Assembly (NCBI GenBank): GCA_014332815.1
Contig: JACSZT010000009.1
Coordinates: forward strand, 196,370-260,369
Direction: 5' to 3'
DNA length: 64,000 nt
DNA from: Weissella confusa
GTDB lineage: Bacteria; Bacillota; Bacilli; Lactobacillales; Lactobacillaceae
The position numbers and the translations under genes are program-made. Position 1 is the first letter of the stretch, and the number at the start of each line of letters is the position of its first letter. Below, one piece after another: positions 24,010 to 32,403 of the stretch. The notes below the pieces were generated by a model that worked only from the letters and a program-made list of their open reading frames with translations, did no database searches and was not told where the DNA came from.

Positions 24010-24888
24010 TTGTCAAAACAATATGCGAATAACATTTATGAAGTGTCAGAAGACCACCGTAAGGCAACGATGAGTACATTGAAGATTGCCATCCTGTCAA
24101 CATTTGCGCTGGATTTCTTTACGACGCTTTCAATAGCGGTTGTGGCGCTATTTTTGGGACTAGGACTAATGGATGGCACAATGACGCTATTACCCGCTTT
24201 AAAGTTGATTTTGGCTTATGTTGCCATGATTAATTGGGAACAAGCCGTCTTCCTATTCTTTATTTATCCTGTTATCGTGCTGTTTATGATTGTGTTGGGG
24301 ATGGCTGCGCAGGCAAAAGCTGATCGTGAATACGCCACTTTCAACCGACTTTCAAATCACTTTGTTGACTCTTTACGTGGTCTAACGACTTTGAAGCAAC
24401 CCTTGTCACCGTTTGCTGATGCCACAACGGCGTCACTACAAACGCAGTTAACGGAAAAGTATGCAGCACTGGGACCACGAGTTGTGGCTAACCAAGGAAC
24501 TGGTAAGTCGGTTACTTTGGCAGTAGAAGGTATCGATCAAGTGCATGATTATTTGACATTGGTGTTGGTGAAGTTATTCGATATGAGTATTATTCCTTGT
24601 GCCCGAAAAGCGTTGGGAATCTTGTCAGTGCTCACTTTGATTCAGGCCTTAGCCATTATTGGTCAAGGTCGGTTCTTGAGCATTGCGATTACAGACTTGT
24701 GGCAAGGACATAAATTAGGTGCGGTGGTGACGCCGGTTCTGATTTTCGTGGCCGCTTACTTGATGCGTCAACTAATGGGGGTTGCAAAGCAGTACGCTGC
24801 CTTCACGGCTTTGCCAATTGTGTTGGCCTATCAAATTTGGAGCTTCTACATCTTCCGCAAGCGAATTGTTGTGAAGAAGGCAGCTTAA
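24010..24888 (+). CDS. cydD: CydD membrane half plus CydB C-terminus (permuted chimera)
   Basis: Blocks 24599, 24401, 24203, 24005 in restored order give the CydD membrane domain (LTLIQALAIIGQGRFLSIAI, LSNHFVDSLRGLTTLKQ, YEVSEDHRKATMSTLKIAIL). The last stretch, 24797-24888, is instead the C-terminus of CydB (TALPIVLAYQIWSFYIFRKR, stop). A terminator-like stem (AGAGG..GATCAAG with CTTGGTCCTCT) lies at 24902-24934 between cydB and cydD. Confidence 0.8.
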   Translation: MSKQYANNIYEVSEDHRKATMSTLKIAILSTFALDFFTTLSIAVVALFLGLGLMDGTMTLLPALKLILAYVAMINWEQAVFLFFIYPVIVLFMIVLGMAAQAKADREYATFNRLSNHFVDSLRGLTTLKQPLSPFADATTASLQTQLTEKYAALGPRVVANQGTGKSVTLAVEGIDQVHDYLTLVLVKLFDMSIIPCARKALGILSVLTLIQALAIIGQGRFLSIAITDLWQGHKLGAVVTPVLIFVAAYLMRQLMGVAKQYAAFTALPIVLAYQIWSFYIFRKRIVVKKAA

Positions 24889-24963
24889 CATAAAACAAAC
24901 AGAGGGGATCAAGTGTGTGCTTGGTCCTCTTTATACATATTAGTTAGATGGAGAGACGGCAGT

Positions 24964-25791
24964 ATGCTAGATAAAAGATTATTTAAATTTCCTGAGGTTA
25001 TCGCTTGGGTAACAGGCTTGAAGCGCTCAAACGTATGGTCATTTATTGCTTTGGGACTCACAATTATTTCAGTCGTGTTGTTGCTATTCACGGGGTTGTT
25101 CCCACGTGTCATTGTTGGGGATAACCCAGCCATGTCATTGTTGTTGAAGAATGCAACGTCAACGCCATACACATTGAAGTGGATGACGATGAGCCACGGA
25201 TTAAACTACTTACGTTTGAAGATTGAAGAGGGTGATCTACATGATCGTATCCAATCACAATTGAAGGTCTTGTACCCAGTGTTGTTGGTTGGTGAAGTTG
25301 CTTTCGCAGTGACGTTGTTCATTTTCACTGATTTCTTTGCTAAGAAGCCGCTTATTACATTGGCATTCCTAGCAGTCATCGTGTTGTTGAAAGCGAAGTT
25401 CCGCAATTTGTGGACGACAATCTCAGCAGTCGCAGCGTTGATTGTGCCATTCCTATTCGGTGTACTATTCACGGACGTTGTCCAAGGTATGCCTTTGGAT
25501 AAGGCTGGTGATATGTCAGCTACGTTCTTTGACTACTTCAACATTTTCTCAATCGTTGGTGGTGTTGCCGTTGCGTTGTTGTCATACAGAGATGCCCTAA
25601 TTGAATCAATCGGCCCTCACTGGGATGGTAACGAAGTGTGGTTGATTACGGCTGGTGGTGCCATGTTTGCGGCCATGCCATTCTGGTATGCCTCACTATT
25701 TTCAGGGTTCTATTTAATCCTATTCGCGATTCTGATTGGTTTGATTTACCGAGGCGTATCATTCGAGTTCCGTGAGCAAATGCGTATATAA
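24964..25791 (+). CDS. cydB: CydD start fused to CydB body (permuted chimera)
   Basis: ATG 24964-24994 (MLDKRLFKFP, after ATGGAGAGACGG) is the true cydD start and continues at 24599. From 24995 the text is CydB. Its restored order is 25858-25984, 25589-25786, 25391-25588, 25193-25390, 24995-25192, 24797-24888. Motifs: [30 protein letters not shown] (quinol oxidase subunit II hallmark), DVVQGMPLDKAGD. CydB is the second subunit of cytochrome bd ubiquinol/menaquinol oxidase. Confidence 0.85.
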   Translation: MLDKRLFKFPEVIAWVTGLKRSNVWSFIALGLTIISVVLLLFTGLFPRVIVGDNPAMSLLLKNATSTPYTLKWMTMSHGLNYLRLKIEEGDLHDRIQSQLKVLYPVLLVGEVAFAVTLFIFTDFFAKKPLITLAFLAVIVLLKAKFRNLWTTISAVAALIVPFLFGVLFTDVVQGMPLDKAGDMSATFFDYFNIFSIVGGVAVALLSYRDALIESIGPHWDGNEVWLITAGGAMFAAMPFWYASLFSGFYLILFAILIGLIYRGVSFEFREQMRI

Positions 25792-25857
25792 GCCAGAAGC
25801 TCAGGATGTTGATCCATTCTCAGCAGAAGCATTTGATGCAGGAAAGGAGGCTTAATC

Positions 25858-26091
25858 ATGACAGGATTTCAAATTCTATGGTTCGTATTGATTGCCATCT
25901 TGTTTGCAGGATTTTTCTTCCTAGAAGGATTCGACTTCGGAGTTGGAATGGCCTTGAAGGGCTTGGCTAAGAATGAACATGAAGCGGTTGATTACCGAGC
26001 TCGGTCGTGCACCATGGGTTGTTTATGGTGTGCTAACGATTGCGGATGCGGTGTCACCAAATGTGTCATTTGCGTCATTGCTAACGTCTAA
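25858..26091 (+). CDS. cydB: CydB, true N-terminus (then chimeric)
   Basis: ATG 25858, one base after the cydA stop and behind GGAAAGGAGGC, reads [20 protein letters not shown] and [12 protein letters not shown] up to the seam at 25985. Beyond the seam the frame reads cydA sequence out of phase (Cys-rich nonsense). The real continuation is at 25589. Confidence 0.8.
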   Translation: MTGFQILWFVLIAILFAGFFFLEGFDFGVGMALKGLAKNEHEAVDYRARSCTMGCLWCANDCGCGVTKCVICVIANV

Positions 26092-27457
26092 CATTTTGTA
26101 CTTCGCAACGTTCGCTGCGCTAGGTGGTTTGATGTTCATGTTGGCGCGTCGTGTCATGATTGCAGGTCCAGATAGCGTTGATAACTACTACTTGCCAAAC
26201 AACACCATTTACTATGCATTCCGTGTGATGGCTGTATCAGCTGGTGCATTTGGTTTGCTAGCTGTTGTGGCATTGTGGGCGGTTCGTAAGAAGTCAAAGC
26301 TAGATATTACGAAGTATCGCTGGGCACTTTGGATTTTCGGACTATCAATGTTCCTACCATTTTTGGCACAAACAGCGGGTTGTGGTAAGGATAAGCAAGA
26401 GCCTTGGTCGGTAGTTGCTTACACAAACCCAAAGACACACGAAGTTGAATGGTCATTGGACATTCCGTACGTGCTGTCTATCTTGGCTCACCACTCATTG
26501 ACTGGTGAAAACAAGGGTTGGACAGAGATTAACAAGGAATTGCATGAAAAGTATGATGTGAAGTTTGGGCATGATATGCTTGGTGTGTCAGCTTGGTCAT
26601 TGTTGCGTAAGCCAAACAGTAACCTTGATTTCTTTAAGAAGTCAATCAAGGTTGCCGCAGTGGTGGCATTGATTGGTACAGCAGGAATTGGTTTGACGGG
26701 TGATCGTCATTCACTTTACTTGCAAGAAGATCAACCAATGAAGTTCGCAGCAACTGAAGGATTGGATGAAAATGTCTCACTAGGATCAGCTTTTTCAGCT
26801 TTGTGGATTCTAGCAGCCAACTCATTTATGCAAAACCCAGTTGGTTTCAAGGTTGATCACAAGTTTGACCGTGCGGTTTTGGTCGACTTTCCAGCATTGC
26901 TACAGAATCACCAATTGTGGTTGGAATTCCCGCACGTTATCTTTGGGACGTTCCTAACGGGTTCATTCGTGGTCTTCACGGGTATTATTCAAGAGTTCCA
27001 ATTTGGAATGAACTGGTCCCGTTACTCACGTTATGTTGGAGACATCTTTGGGCCGGCTTTGGCTGTCGAGGCGTTGGTTGCGTTCTTTATGGAATCAACG
27101 TTCTTGGGCCTTTGGATGTTTGGTTGGGAACGATTCAACAAGAAACTACACTTGGTCTTCATTTGGTTGACGCTTTCCATTTTGGACCTGGCTCGAATTC
27201 AGTTCGCAATGACAACGATTTTTCACTTTTTCTTCGTGCCATTGTCAATTGGTTTGGGACTAGTTGTCGCCATCATGGAAACGATGTATGTGGTCAAAAA
27301 AGATGATCAATACAAGCGTATGGCAAAGTTCTGGGGAAAGATTTTCCTATTAAGCTTTGCGGTCGGAGTTGAAAACTGGAACTGGCATTTTGCCGGTTCC
27401 AGTTTTTTTGTTGATACTATGAATAAAGTATTAAGGCCTAATATATCAGTAGCATAA
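25973..27457 (+). CDS. cydA: CydA, cytochrome bd subunit I (permuted)
   Basis: Restored order is ATG 27551-27568 (ribosome binding site GTAGGAGGC), 27173-27370, 26975, 26777, 26579, 26381, 26183, 25985, then 25787-25856 (ends FSAEAFDAGKEA). Motifs: [20 protein letters not shown] with the heme b595-ligand His, [20 protein letters not shown] with the Q-GMNW stretch, [17 protein letters not shown] with the Glu of the heme site, NPVGFKV, and PWVVYGVL near the end. It is the menaquinol-oxidising subunit. Bases 27371-27457 of this frame are really leader DNA with a terminator and a TATAAT at 27465-27470. Confidence 0.88.
   Translation: MNMKRLITELGRAPWVVYGVLTIADAVSPNVSFASLLTSNILYFATFAALGGLMFMLARRVMIAGPDSVDNYYLPNNTIYYAFRVMAVSAGAFGLLAVVALWAVRKKSKLDITKYRWALWIFGLSMFLPFLAQTAGCGKDKQEPWSVVAYTNPKTHEVEWSLDIPYVLSILAHHSLTGENKGWTEINKELHEKYDVKFGHDMLGVSAWSLLRKPNSNLDFFKKSIKVAAVVALIGTAGIGLTGDRHSLYLQEDQPMKFAATEGLDENVSLGSAFSALWILAANSFMQNPVGFKVDHKFDRAVLVDFPALLQNHQLWLEFPHVIFGTFLTGSFVVFTGIIQEFQFGMNWSRYSRYVGDIFGPALAVEALVAFFMESTFLGLWMFGWERFNKKLHLVFIWLTLSILDLARIQFAMTTIFHFFFVPLSIGLGLVVAIMETMYVVKKDDQYKRMAKFWGKIFLLSFAVGVENWNWHFAGSSFFVDTMNKVLRPNISVA
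27375..27409 (+). terminator. Terminator of ECF transporter gene, upstream of cydA
   Basis: ACTGGAACTGGC and GCCGGTTCCAGT with a TTTTTTT tail. In restored order it follows the ECF S-component stop (27752-27754) by about 16 bases and isolates the cyd operon. Confidence 0.88.
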
Positions 27458-27568
27458 ACCGGACTATAATTGTACAATGAAAGAGTAAGTGAGCACTTAT
27501 TAAGAGCTTGGGAGAGCAAATAAATTTTGGGATAGTAGGAGGCAAGTTTTATGAACTTGATCGAAGGA

Positions 27569-27754
27569 TCTATCAACTTGGATTGGCTTCTCAGTGATGC
27601 ATACAACGTTCACGGGTATTCCAACATCAGGATTGGCAAACTGGTTGATCTTCGGTGTCGCCGGTGTCAATGGGCTGGTTGAAATTGTTGTATCAGCAAT
27701 CTTGGTGCCATTAATTGGTATGCCAGTATTGACTGTATTGAAGCGCTTAAATTA
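27569..27754 (+). CDS. ECF transporter S component, C-terminal part
   Basis: In restored order this follows 27964. It reads LSTWIGFSVMHTTFTG, SGLANWLIFGVAGVNGLVEI, VVSAILVPLIGMPVLTVLKR and stop. Two hydrophobic helices complete the membrane protein described under 27798-28169. Confidence 0.7.
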
Positions 27755-27797
27755 ACAACTAGTACGCGCATGGTCAAACGTACCAAGCATTGGTGGC

Positions 27798-28169
27798 ATG
27801 ATTTTCCGTAACCCAATTACAGCATTGCTACCTCGTATTTTGGTAGGACTAATCGTTGGATTGATTTACTGGTATGTTGTCCGTAAGCAATCACTTGCCC
27901 GCCAAACGGGTTGGATTGTCTTCTTAGGAGGTTTGTCAGCTTTCTTGAACACCTTCTTTGTATTCCTAACAGCTTTGTTTATTGCAATTATTTTGGTTCA
28001 ATCAATCGTCCCTTGGCTAGGGTTGTTGTCTATCACGCCAGCGGCTGGTGTCGGTGTACAAGTTCAAATTATTAGTGTTACAGTGGCCATTGGTGCCATG
28101 ATTCTTGGACCACGGGTTGGTGCATTGCTTGGATTCGTATGGGGTGCATATTCACTTTGGATCGAGTAG
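27798..28169 (+). CDS. ECF transporter S component (permuted)
   Basis: Restored order is ATG 28326-28360 (MMNSQNKTRRLV), 27965-28162, 27767-27964, 27569-27754, about 210 residues with six helices. Typical S-component features: a basic N-terminus, [39 protein letters not shown], and [15 protein letters not shown] after restoration. These proteins bind a vitamin and work with a shared EcfAAT energising module. The substrate cannot be told; PanT- or riboflavin-type are both possible. The promoter has an inverted repeat between -35 and -10. Confidence 0.72.
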   Translation: MIFRNPITALLPRILVGLIVGLIYWYVVRKQSLARQTGWIVFLGGLSAFLNTFFVFLTALFIAIILVQSIVPWLGLLSITPAAGVGVQVQIISVTVAIGAMILGPRVGALLGFVWGAYSLWIE

Positions 28170-28268
28170 TAGTTGAGACATAGTCTAGCCCTCCTATGGT
28201 TATTTACGTTTAGTGTATGACAAATCATTAGTATCGTCTATTAATATACACGCAATACCTTTTTGGCG

Positions 28269-28296
28269 CACTAAAAGTTAGTGCCTTGTTATAATA
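28269..28296 (+). promoter_or_regulatory. Operator-like palindrome and -10 box before the ECF S gene
   Basis: GCACTAA-AAG-TTAGTGC (28269-28285) is a perfect 7-bp inverted repeat, followed by TATAAT (28291-28296) and AGAAGAGGA at 28310. It is inside one intact block. The position, overlapping the core promoter, suggests repressor binding; the regulator is unknown. Confidence 0.5.
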
Positions 28297-28334
28297 ACCT
28301 CACAGAAACAGAAGAGGATATTATTATGATGAAT

Positions 28335-29144
28335 TCACAAAACAAGACGCGTCGTTTGGTGCACACCAGCGGACATTGTTTGAATCCACTTTAATTGATT
28401 ATTAGGCATTGATAGGATTTTTGGTCCCAAGGTGGCTGACCACCCATAGCTAATGGTGACGTTGGCCAAAGTATCGTCGCTAATGGCGTCTGGCGTCGTA
28501 ACAGTAACGCCGAGTTCATTCAGTTGTGTGATATCAGCATCACGCAAGGGTTGAACGGGAATGACGGTTGGCAATTCTGAGAGCATGTATTGGTCAGTGA
28601 ACTCTTCCCAGTGATTGCGGTTTTGATAGACATTCAAGCCACGTGCAAAGTGCATCATGTAGCCAATGGCTGATTGGGCAATTGGCACAGACTTTAAGCC
28701 ACTGGCATTTGTTAATAGAATACCTTGTTCAGCCAGTTCTTTTAGGGGCATATAGTTAAAGAAATGCTTGGTGGCATCGGTACCTGGCAGGACGCTGATG
28801 ACGACAGCAACCTCTGGTAGGGATGACAAGTCGTTGATGCTAAACGTGGCGTCAAAGCCTTCTACGGGACGTCCAGAAGTATTCACGCCATATACAGGTG
28901 TGTTAAAGACTGATAGGTAGCGAGCAATTTGCTGACCAATGTGCCCCGTACCAAATTGCGTCAGTAGCAAATTGTCATGATGCCAGAGTGGCGAATCGTC
29001 GGGAATTGGTTCGATTTCCGTCACATCCAACGCTGCGTAGCGAATAGATTGCGTAGCTAAGGCATCAAGCAAGGCTGTTTGATCAACAGTAGAACCGCGA
29101 CCGACATTCACGAACAAGAAGAGATTCTGGAATTGTGCTAGCAT
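28335..29144 (-). CDS. D-2-hydroxyacid dehydrogenase (permuted)
   Basis: On the minus strand the restored order is ATG 28181-28163 (MSQLLP), 28558-28361, 28756-28559, 28954-28757, 29152-28955, 29350-29217, about 314 residues. Features: the NAD site FGTGHIGQQIARYL, the SGLKSVPIAQSAIGYMMHFA helix, VNVGRGSTVDQTALLDAL with the catalytic Arg region, and the final TPH created at the last seam. It reduces 2-oxoacids to D-2-hydroxyacids, or the reverse, with NAD(P). It is divergent from the ECF S gene. The shown frame begins with its C-terminal block. Confidence 0.8.
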   Translation of the reverse strand: MLAQFQNLFLFVNVGRGSTVDQTALLDALATQSIRYAALDVTEIEPIPDDSPLWHHDNLLLTQFGTGHIGQQIARYLSVFNTPVYGVNTSGRPVEGFDATFSINDLSSLPEVAVVISVLPGTDATKHFFNYMPLKELAEQGILLTNASGLKSVPIAQSAIGYMMHFARGLNVYQNRNHWEEFTDQYMLSELPTVIPVQPLRDADITQLNELGVTVTTPDAISDDTLANVTISYGWSATLGPKILSMPNNQLKWIQTMSAGVHQTTRLVL

Positions 29145-29183
29145 TTCAGCGTCAAAGCATACAGCGTGTTAGTGTAACAAAAA

Positions 29184-29210
29184 AGACGCTACAACATCGT
29201 GTAGCGTCTT
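29184..29210. terminator. Bidirectional terminator between dehydrogenase and HTH/TPR gene
   Basis: AGACGCTACA and TGTAGCGTCT with T or A runs on both sides. On the minus strand it follows the dehydrogenase stop (29219-29217) by about 8 bases. Confidence 0.75.
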
Positions 29211-29330
29211 CTATAGTTAGTAACCTCGTGTGACATCGACGAAGTTAGTTGTTAATGGTTTGCCCGCTAAAAAGTCAGGCAAATTTTTCATAAATAATGG
29301 GAACAGATTACCAGCTCGACCTGATGATTC

Positions 29331-30146
29331 ATGTTCTGCCCAGGTTGTGTAGACAAAGCAATGGAACGGGTCGTGGAAGCATTAGAAATGTTGCCAACTA
29401 CCACTGATTATCATGAAATGGTGGCGTTACAAACGATTCGAATGAAGTGTGCAGATGCGCTGGCTTTGTCTACTGAAAAGAAAGAAGCGCAGTTACTGGC
29501 CTATGCTGCGGCTGAGTTTTCAAAGGACGTCACCCTAAAAGAGGATGTAGAGCTGACAATCGAAATTTTTACAGAAATGGGTGCAACGTGGACGGCACAA
29601 GATAAAAATGAGTTAGCTGCAGAATGCTTTGAGCGAGCTTGTGGCTTAATTCGTCAGTCTTCAGTTGATACGCAGGCTGCAATGGCGTCAGTTATTACAC
29701 ATACATATCGCCATCAAGCAGAAATGTACCTGGCAAGTGGCTTTGCGCGTCGCCTAATTGAAAAGAATCAAATTGAAGAGGCAGAAGAGGCATTGTTAAA
29801 TCCAGCGTTAACAACGCGCATTCCAATCTATGCGATTCCAGAGTTTAATGTGCTACGCGCGCGGGTAGCTTTGTACCATGGCCAGGCTGCTGAGGCGATG
29901 CAATTATTACAAGTTGCATTGGGCGATGTAGATAAGTACCAGGTTCGTCGTCGTGAGCAGTTGGGGATCTCACAAGCTGAGGTTGCAGAAGGTATTTGTC
30001 ATCAATCACTGTTGTCTCGTATCGAACGCACAGATGAAGTTTCTAATATGACGGTGCTACAAAAGTTGTGTGAACGTCTACAACTGAACGCAGCTGACAT
30101 CGCGCGTATTAATGAAAAGGCGTTAACACCGTTAAGCGTTGTCTGA
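29331..30146 (+). CDS. HTH/TPR transcriptional regulator, Rgg/PlcR-like (permuted)
   Basis: Restored order is ATG 30315-30340 (MKLVSGSLK; AAGGGGAAT upstream), 29945-30142, 29747-29944, 29549-29746, 29351-29548, with the last residues just inside 29153-29350. It has an N-terminal helix-turn-helix (RREQLGISQAEVAEGI, SLLSRIER) followed by about five TPR-like helical pairs (IEEAEEALLNP, GQAAEAMQLLQVALG, LAAECFERACGLI). This is the layout of RRNPP peptide-responsive regulators; no partner peptide gene is evident next to it. The shown order puts the DNA-binding domain at the C-terminus. Confidence 0.7.
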   Translation: MFCPGCVDKAMERVVEALEMLPTTTDYHEMVALQTIRMKCADALALSTEKKEAQLLAYAAAEFSKDVTLKEDVELTIEIFTEMGATWTAQDKNELAAECFERACGLIRQSSVDTQAAMASVITHTYRHQAEMYLASGFARRLIEKNQIEEAEEALLNPALTTRIPIYAIPEFNVLRARVALYHGQAAEAMQLLQVALGDVDKYQVRRREQLGISQAEVAEGICHQSLLSRIERTDEVSNMTVLQKLCERLQLNAADIARINEKALTPLSVV

Positions 30147-30356
30147 TTGAATAGGTTGAAAACGGTAATAAACGGGTGATTAGTGTTGTTCACTAGCGAC
30201 AAATAAGACACATTGAAAATATGTTCGGCTGTTGAATGTTAATAGAGTGAGCTTGTTAGTATTTTGATAACCGCTTATGCTGAATGTATCTTATGTAAGC
30301 AAGGGGAATAGATTATGAAGTTAGTATCGGGGAGCTTGAAATGTCTCCGCTACTGA

Positions 30357-30382
30357 TGGTAGATGCTTATCTACCATTTTTT
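30357..30382 (+). terminator. Terminator of the tRNA cluster
   Basis: GGTAGAT-GCT-TATCTACC then TTTTTT. In restored order it follows the tRNA-Ser(GCT) 3' end (30341-30348) directly. Confidence 0.85.
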
Positions 30383-30404
30383 ATTTGCAATAAAGAATAA
30401 TCAT

Positions 30405-30440
30405 TAGGTGTTATCTGTTCGTCAGGTAACACCTTTTTTG
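30405..30440 (+). terminator. Second terminator after the tRNA cluster
   Basis: AGGTGTTA and TAACACCT with a T run. A tandem second stop for the rRNA-tRNA transcript. Bases 30441-30538 hold nothing recognisable and in restored order lead to the regulator promoter (30143-30314). Confidence 0.8.
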
Positions 30441-30557
30441 TTTATCGCAGTATCTATCGGGCTTGCCATGCAACGGATGAATCAGATGTTAAAAAATGCA
30501 ATTTCTGCATAAACGGTAATTTTCAATCATCGGACTGAGTCCGCTTTTTTGTTTTAT

Positions 30558-30631
<74 letters not shown>

Positions 30632-30657
30632 TGGTTGAAAGGTTCAACTTTTGACAT

Positions 30658-30736
30658 GGGGACATACTCAAGAGGCTGAAGAGGCGCCCCTGCTAAGGGT
30701 GTAGGTCGGGAAACTGGCGCGAGGGTTCGAATCCCT
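30658..30736 (+). tRNA. tRNA-Ser(GCT), split: 3' end at 30341-30348
   Basis: Acceptor GGGGACA, long variable arm, anticodon GCT (CTGCTAA). The gene is cut by the seam after GAATCCCT. The missing TGTCTCC lies at 30342-30348. The seam base 30341 is A where the T stem needs C. Confidence 0.88.
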
Positions 30737-30767
30737 CGGGTTCGAATCCCGTTGTGACCGTTATAAT

Positions 30768-30840
30768 GGCTCGGTAGCTCAGTTGGTAGAGCATACGATT
30801 GAAGCTCGTAGTGTCGGGGGTTCGATTCCCTCCCGCGCCA
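30768..30840 (+). tRNA. tRNA-Phe(GAA)
   Basis: Uncut 73-nt gene with anticodon GAA in TTGAAGC. The acceptor GGCTCGG against CCGCGCC has one mismatch (T against C), which suggests a base error near 30836. Confidence 0.9.
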
Positions 30841-30869
30841 TTGCTCGGAAGAGCAAATTGAAATATTTT

Positions 30870-30934
30870 GCGGATGTAGTACAATGGCTAGTGCTCCAGC
30901 CTTCCAAGCTGGGAATGCGGGTTCGATTCCCGTC
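30870..30934 (+). tRNA. tRNA-Gly(TCC), split: 3' end at 30539-30545
   Basis: Same sequence as the complete copy at 63774-63845 up to CCCGTC, then cut by the seam. The remainder GTCCGCT is at 30539-30545. In the shown order a foreign GCTCCTT follows. Confidence 0.88.
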
Positions 30935-30971
30935 GCTCCTTTGATGTTAAGTCATCATTATTATTTATTAT

Positions 30972-31045
<74 letters not shown>

Positions 31046-31082
31046 TTGATTAACTTAGTTAATCACTAAAACAGAAATGTTT

Positions 31083-31132
31083 GGTCGCATGGTCTAGTTG
31101 GTTAGGACGTTCGCCTGTCACGCGAAAGATCA
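31083..31132 (+). tRNA. tRNA-Asp(GTC), split: 3' part at 30737-30760
   Basis: Acceptor GGTCGCA, anticodon GTC in CTGTCAC. Joining 31132 to 30737 gives a perfect T arm and the acceptor end TGTGACCG. This is one of the clean proofs of the block order. Confidence 0.9.
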
Positions 31133-31151
31133 AGATTGACTCAAATAACAA

Positions 31152-31225
31152 GGACCTTTAGCTCAGTTGGTTAGAGCAGACGGCTCATAACCGTCCGGTC
31201 GTTGGTTCGAGTCCAACAAGGTCCA
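31152..31225 (+). tRNA. tRNA with CAT anticodon, probably Ile2 (lysidine)
   Basis: Complete 74-nt gene GGACCTTTAGCTC with anticodon CAT. It matches the B. subtilis-type tRNA-Ile(CAT) body, whose C34 is changed to lysidine by TilS. An automatic caller would label it Met. Confidence 0.88.
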
Positions 31226-31246
31226 TCATAGACCTTAAGTCTTTAT

Positions 31247-31330
31247 GGAGAATTACCCAAGTCTGGCTGAAGGGAACGGTCTTGAAAACCGTCAGGTCGT
31301 GAAAGCGGCGCGTGGGTTCGAATCCCACAT
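31247..31330 (+). tRNA. tRNA-Ser(TGA), split: 3' end at 30935-30940
   Basis: Acceptor GGAGAAT, long variable arm, anticodon TGA. It is cut after CCCACAT; the remainder CTCC is at 30936-30939. Seam base 30935 is G where T is needed. Confidence 0.88.
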
Positions 31331-31359
31331 GAAAGTTTGTTATTATAGTTTAATCGTTT

Positions 31360-31433
31360 CGGGACGTAGCTCAGCTTGGTAGAGCACCTGGTTTGGGACC
31401 AGGGGGTCGCAGGTTCGAATCCTGTCGTCCCGA
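31360..31433 (+). tRNA. tRNA-Pro(TGG)
   Basis: Uncut 74-nt gene with acceptor CGGGACG/CGTCCCG and anticodon TGG in TTTGGGA. Confidence 0.93.
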
Positions 31434-31457
31434 TTTATAACAGAATATGTTATAGTT

Positions 31458-31528
31458 CGCGGTGTAGCTCAGCTGGCTAGAGCGTCCGGTTCATACCCGG
31501 GAGGTCGAGGGTTCGATTCCCCCCGCCG
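31458..31528 (+). tRNA. Elongator tRNA-Met(CAT), split: last bases at 31133-31135
   Basis: Acceptor CGCGGTG, anticodon CAT in TTCATAC. The end should be CGCCGCGA; CGCCG is here and GA is at 31134, with seam base 31133 A instead of C. One more odd base (31522 C) breaks a T-stem pair. Confidence 0.85.
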
Positions 31529-31551
31529 CTCGAATCCCGTTGTTCGCTTTT

Positions 31552-31635
31552 GCCGGCTTGGCGGAATAGGCAGACGCACAGGACTTAAAATCCTGCGATG
31601 GAAACATCGTACCGGTTCGATCCCGGTAGCCGGCA
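31552..31635 (+). tRNA. tRNA-Leu(TAA)
   Basis: Uncut 84-nt class II tRNA with acceptor GCCGGCT/AGCCGGC and anticodon TAA in CTTAAAA. Confidence 0.92.
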
Positions 31636-31644
31636 CTTATTAAT

Positions 31645-31717
31645 GGACTTATATGCTAATTGGATAAACACCCCGGCTACGAACCGGGTATTGCAGGTTC
31701 GAGTCCTGCTAGGTCCA
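31645..31717 (+). tRNA. tRNA-Arg(ACG)
   Basis: Uncut 73-nt gene with acceptor GGACTTA/TAGGTCC and anticodon ACG, which becomes ICG through TadA. Confidence 0.92.
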
Positions 31718-31794
31718 TTAACAAACAGTTCGAGCCCCTGACGACCCATTTGGGTGACATCTAAATATTCCGTTATCCGGTGAATTATTATTAC

Positions 31795-31867
31795 GCCGAC
31801 TTAGCTCAGTTGGTAGAGCATCGCTCTTGTAAAGCGAGGGTCGAAGGTTCGAGTCCTTTAGTCGGCA
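31795..31867 (+). tRNA. tRNA-Thr(TGT)
   Basis: Uncut 73-nt gene with acceptor GCCGACT/AGTCGGC and anticodon TGT in CTTGTAA. Confidence 0.93.
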
Positions 31868-31871
31868 TCAT

Positions 31872-31924
31872 GCGAATATAGTTCAGTTGGTAGAACGCTA
31901 CCTTGCCATGGTAGAGGTCGCGGG
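31872..31924 (+). tRNA. tRNA-Gly(GCC), split: 3' part at 31529-31548
   Basis: Acceptor GCGAATA, anticodon GCC in TTGCCAT. It is cut after CGCGGG. The remainder TCGAATCCCG ... TGTTCGC is at 31530-31547, and the seam base 31529 is C where T54 is expected. Confidence 0.88.
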
Positions 31925-31991
31925 CAGTTAAGCTCAGTAACGCCGAAAGTAGTTGGAGGATCGCTTCCTGCGAGGATAGGAAGTCGCGATG
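31925..31991 (+). rRNA. 5S rRNA, 3' part
   Basis: AGTTAAGCTCAGTAACGCCG and AGTAGTTGGAGGATCGC followed by the closing strand. It belongs directly after 32320. Confidence 0.88.
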
Positions 31992-31996
31992 CACAT

Positions 31997-32069
31997 GGAC
32001 GTTTAGCTCAGCTGGGAGAGCACCTGCCTTACAAGCAGGGGGTCACAGGTTCGATCCCTGTAACGTCCA
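31997..32069 (+). tRNA. tRNA-Val(TAC)
   Basis: Uncut 73-nt gene with acceptor GGACGTT/AACGTCC and anticodon TAC. In restored order it is the first tRNA after 5S rRNA. Confidence 0.93.
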
Positions 32070-32071
32070 TT

Positions 32072-32122
32072 GGGTCGTTAGCTCAGTTGGTAGAGCAGTG
32101 GACTTTTAATCCATGGGTCCAG
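32072..32122 (+). tRNA. tRNA-Lys(TTT), split: 3' part at 31727-31748
   Basis: Acceptor GGGTCGT, anticodon TTT in CTTTTAA. It is cut in the T stem. The remainder GTTCGAGCCCCTGACGACCC is at 31728-31747, with seam base 31727 A where G is needed. Confidence 0.88.
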
Positions 32123-32166
32123 TGACGCATGGAGCGGACTAGTACTAATGGTTCGAGGACTTAACC
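32123..32166 (+). rRNA. 23S rRNA, last 44 bases
   Basis: TGACGCATGGAGCGGACTAG, then GTACTAATGGTTCGAGGACT and TAACCAA: the 3' end of 23S rRNA. It follows 32388 in the restored order. The 23S-5S spacer is 32167-32270. Confidence 0.9.
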
Positions 32167-32270
32167 AAGTTGAAAACGTGGTGTAAGGCTCAAACGAAGT
32201 TTGAATTTGATATTGACATTATGATTCAGTTTTGAGATAATTAATCTCGTAATGCTAATTAAATTAGTAC

Positions 32271-32320
32271 GTGTCGTGACGATGGCACTGAGGCCACACC
32301 TGTTCCCATACCGAACACAG
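32271..32320 (+). rRNA. 5S rRNA, 5' part
   Basis: GTGTCGTGACGATGGC ... ACACCTGTTCCCATACCGAA CACAG, the first half of 5S rRNA. It continues at 31925. Confidence 0.9.
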
Positions 32321-32388
32321 GCCCATTCTTTATGAAGTAAGACCCCTCAGAGATGATGAGGTAGATAGGCTAGAAGTGGAAGTGCGGT
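32321..32388 (+). rRNA. 23S rRNA fragment at the right edge of the scrambled region
   Basis: CCCATTCTTTATGAAGTAAG, then GACCCCTCAGAGATGATGAG and GTAGATAGGCTAGAAGTGGA belong just before the 23S 3' end. After GCGG the text changes at once to a protein gene, so 32388/32389 is also a contig-type breakpoint within an rRNA operon. Confidence 0.9.
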
Positions 32389-32403
32389 CCAAAGACACCT
32401 GGT

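Noticed and set aside
21434..24888. ABC transporters with the ATPase domain before the membrane domain, a seeming circular permutation
   Set aside because: Each rearrangement point is at a 47+198n seam, and reversing the blocks gives normal CydC and CydD.
25985..26091. Cys-rich peptide at the end of the frame starting at 25858
   Set aside because: It is cydA sequence read out of phase after a seam.
24964..27457. Apparent CydD-CydB and CydB-CydA fusion proteins
   Set aside because: The fusion points are seams; restored genes are separate and in the usual cydABDC order.
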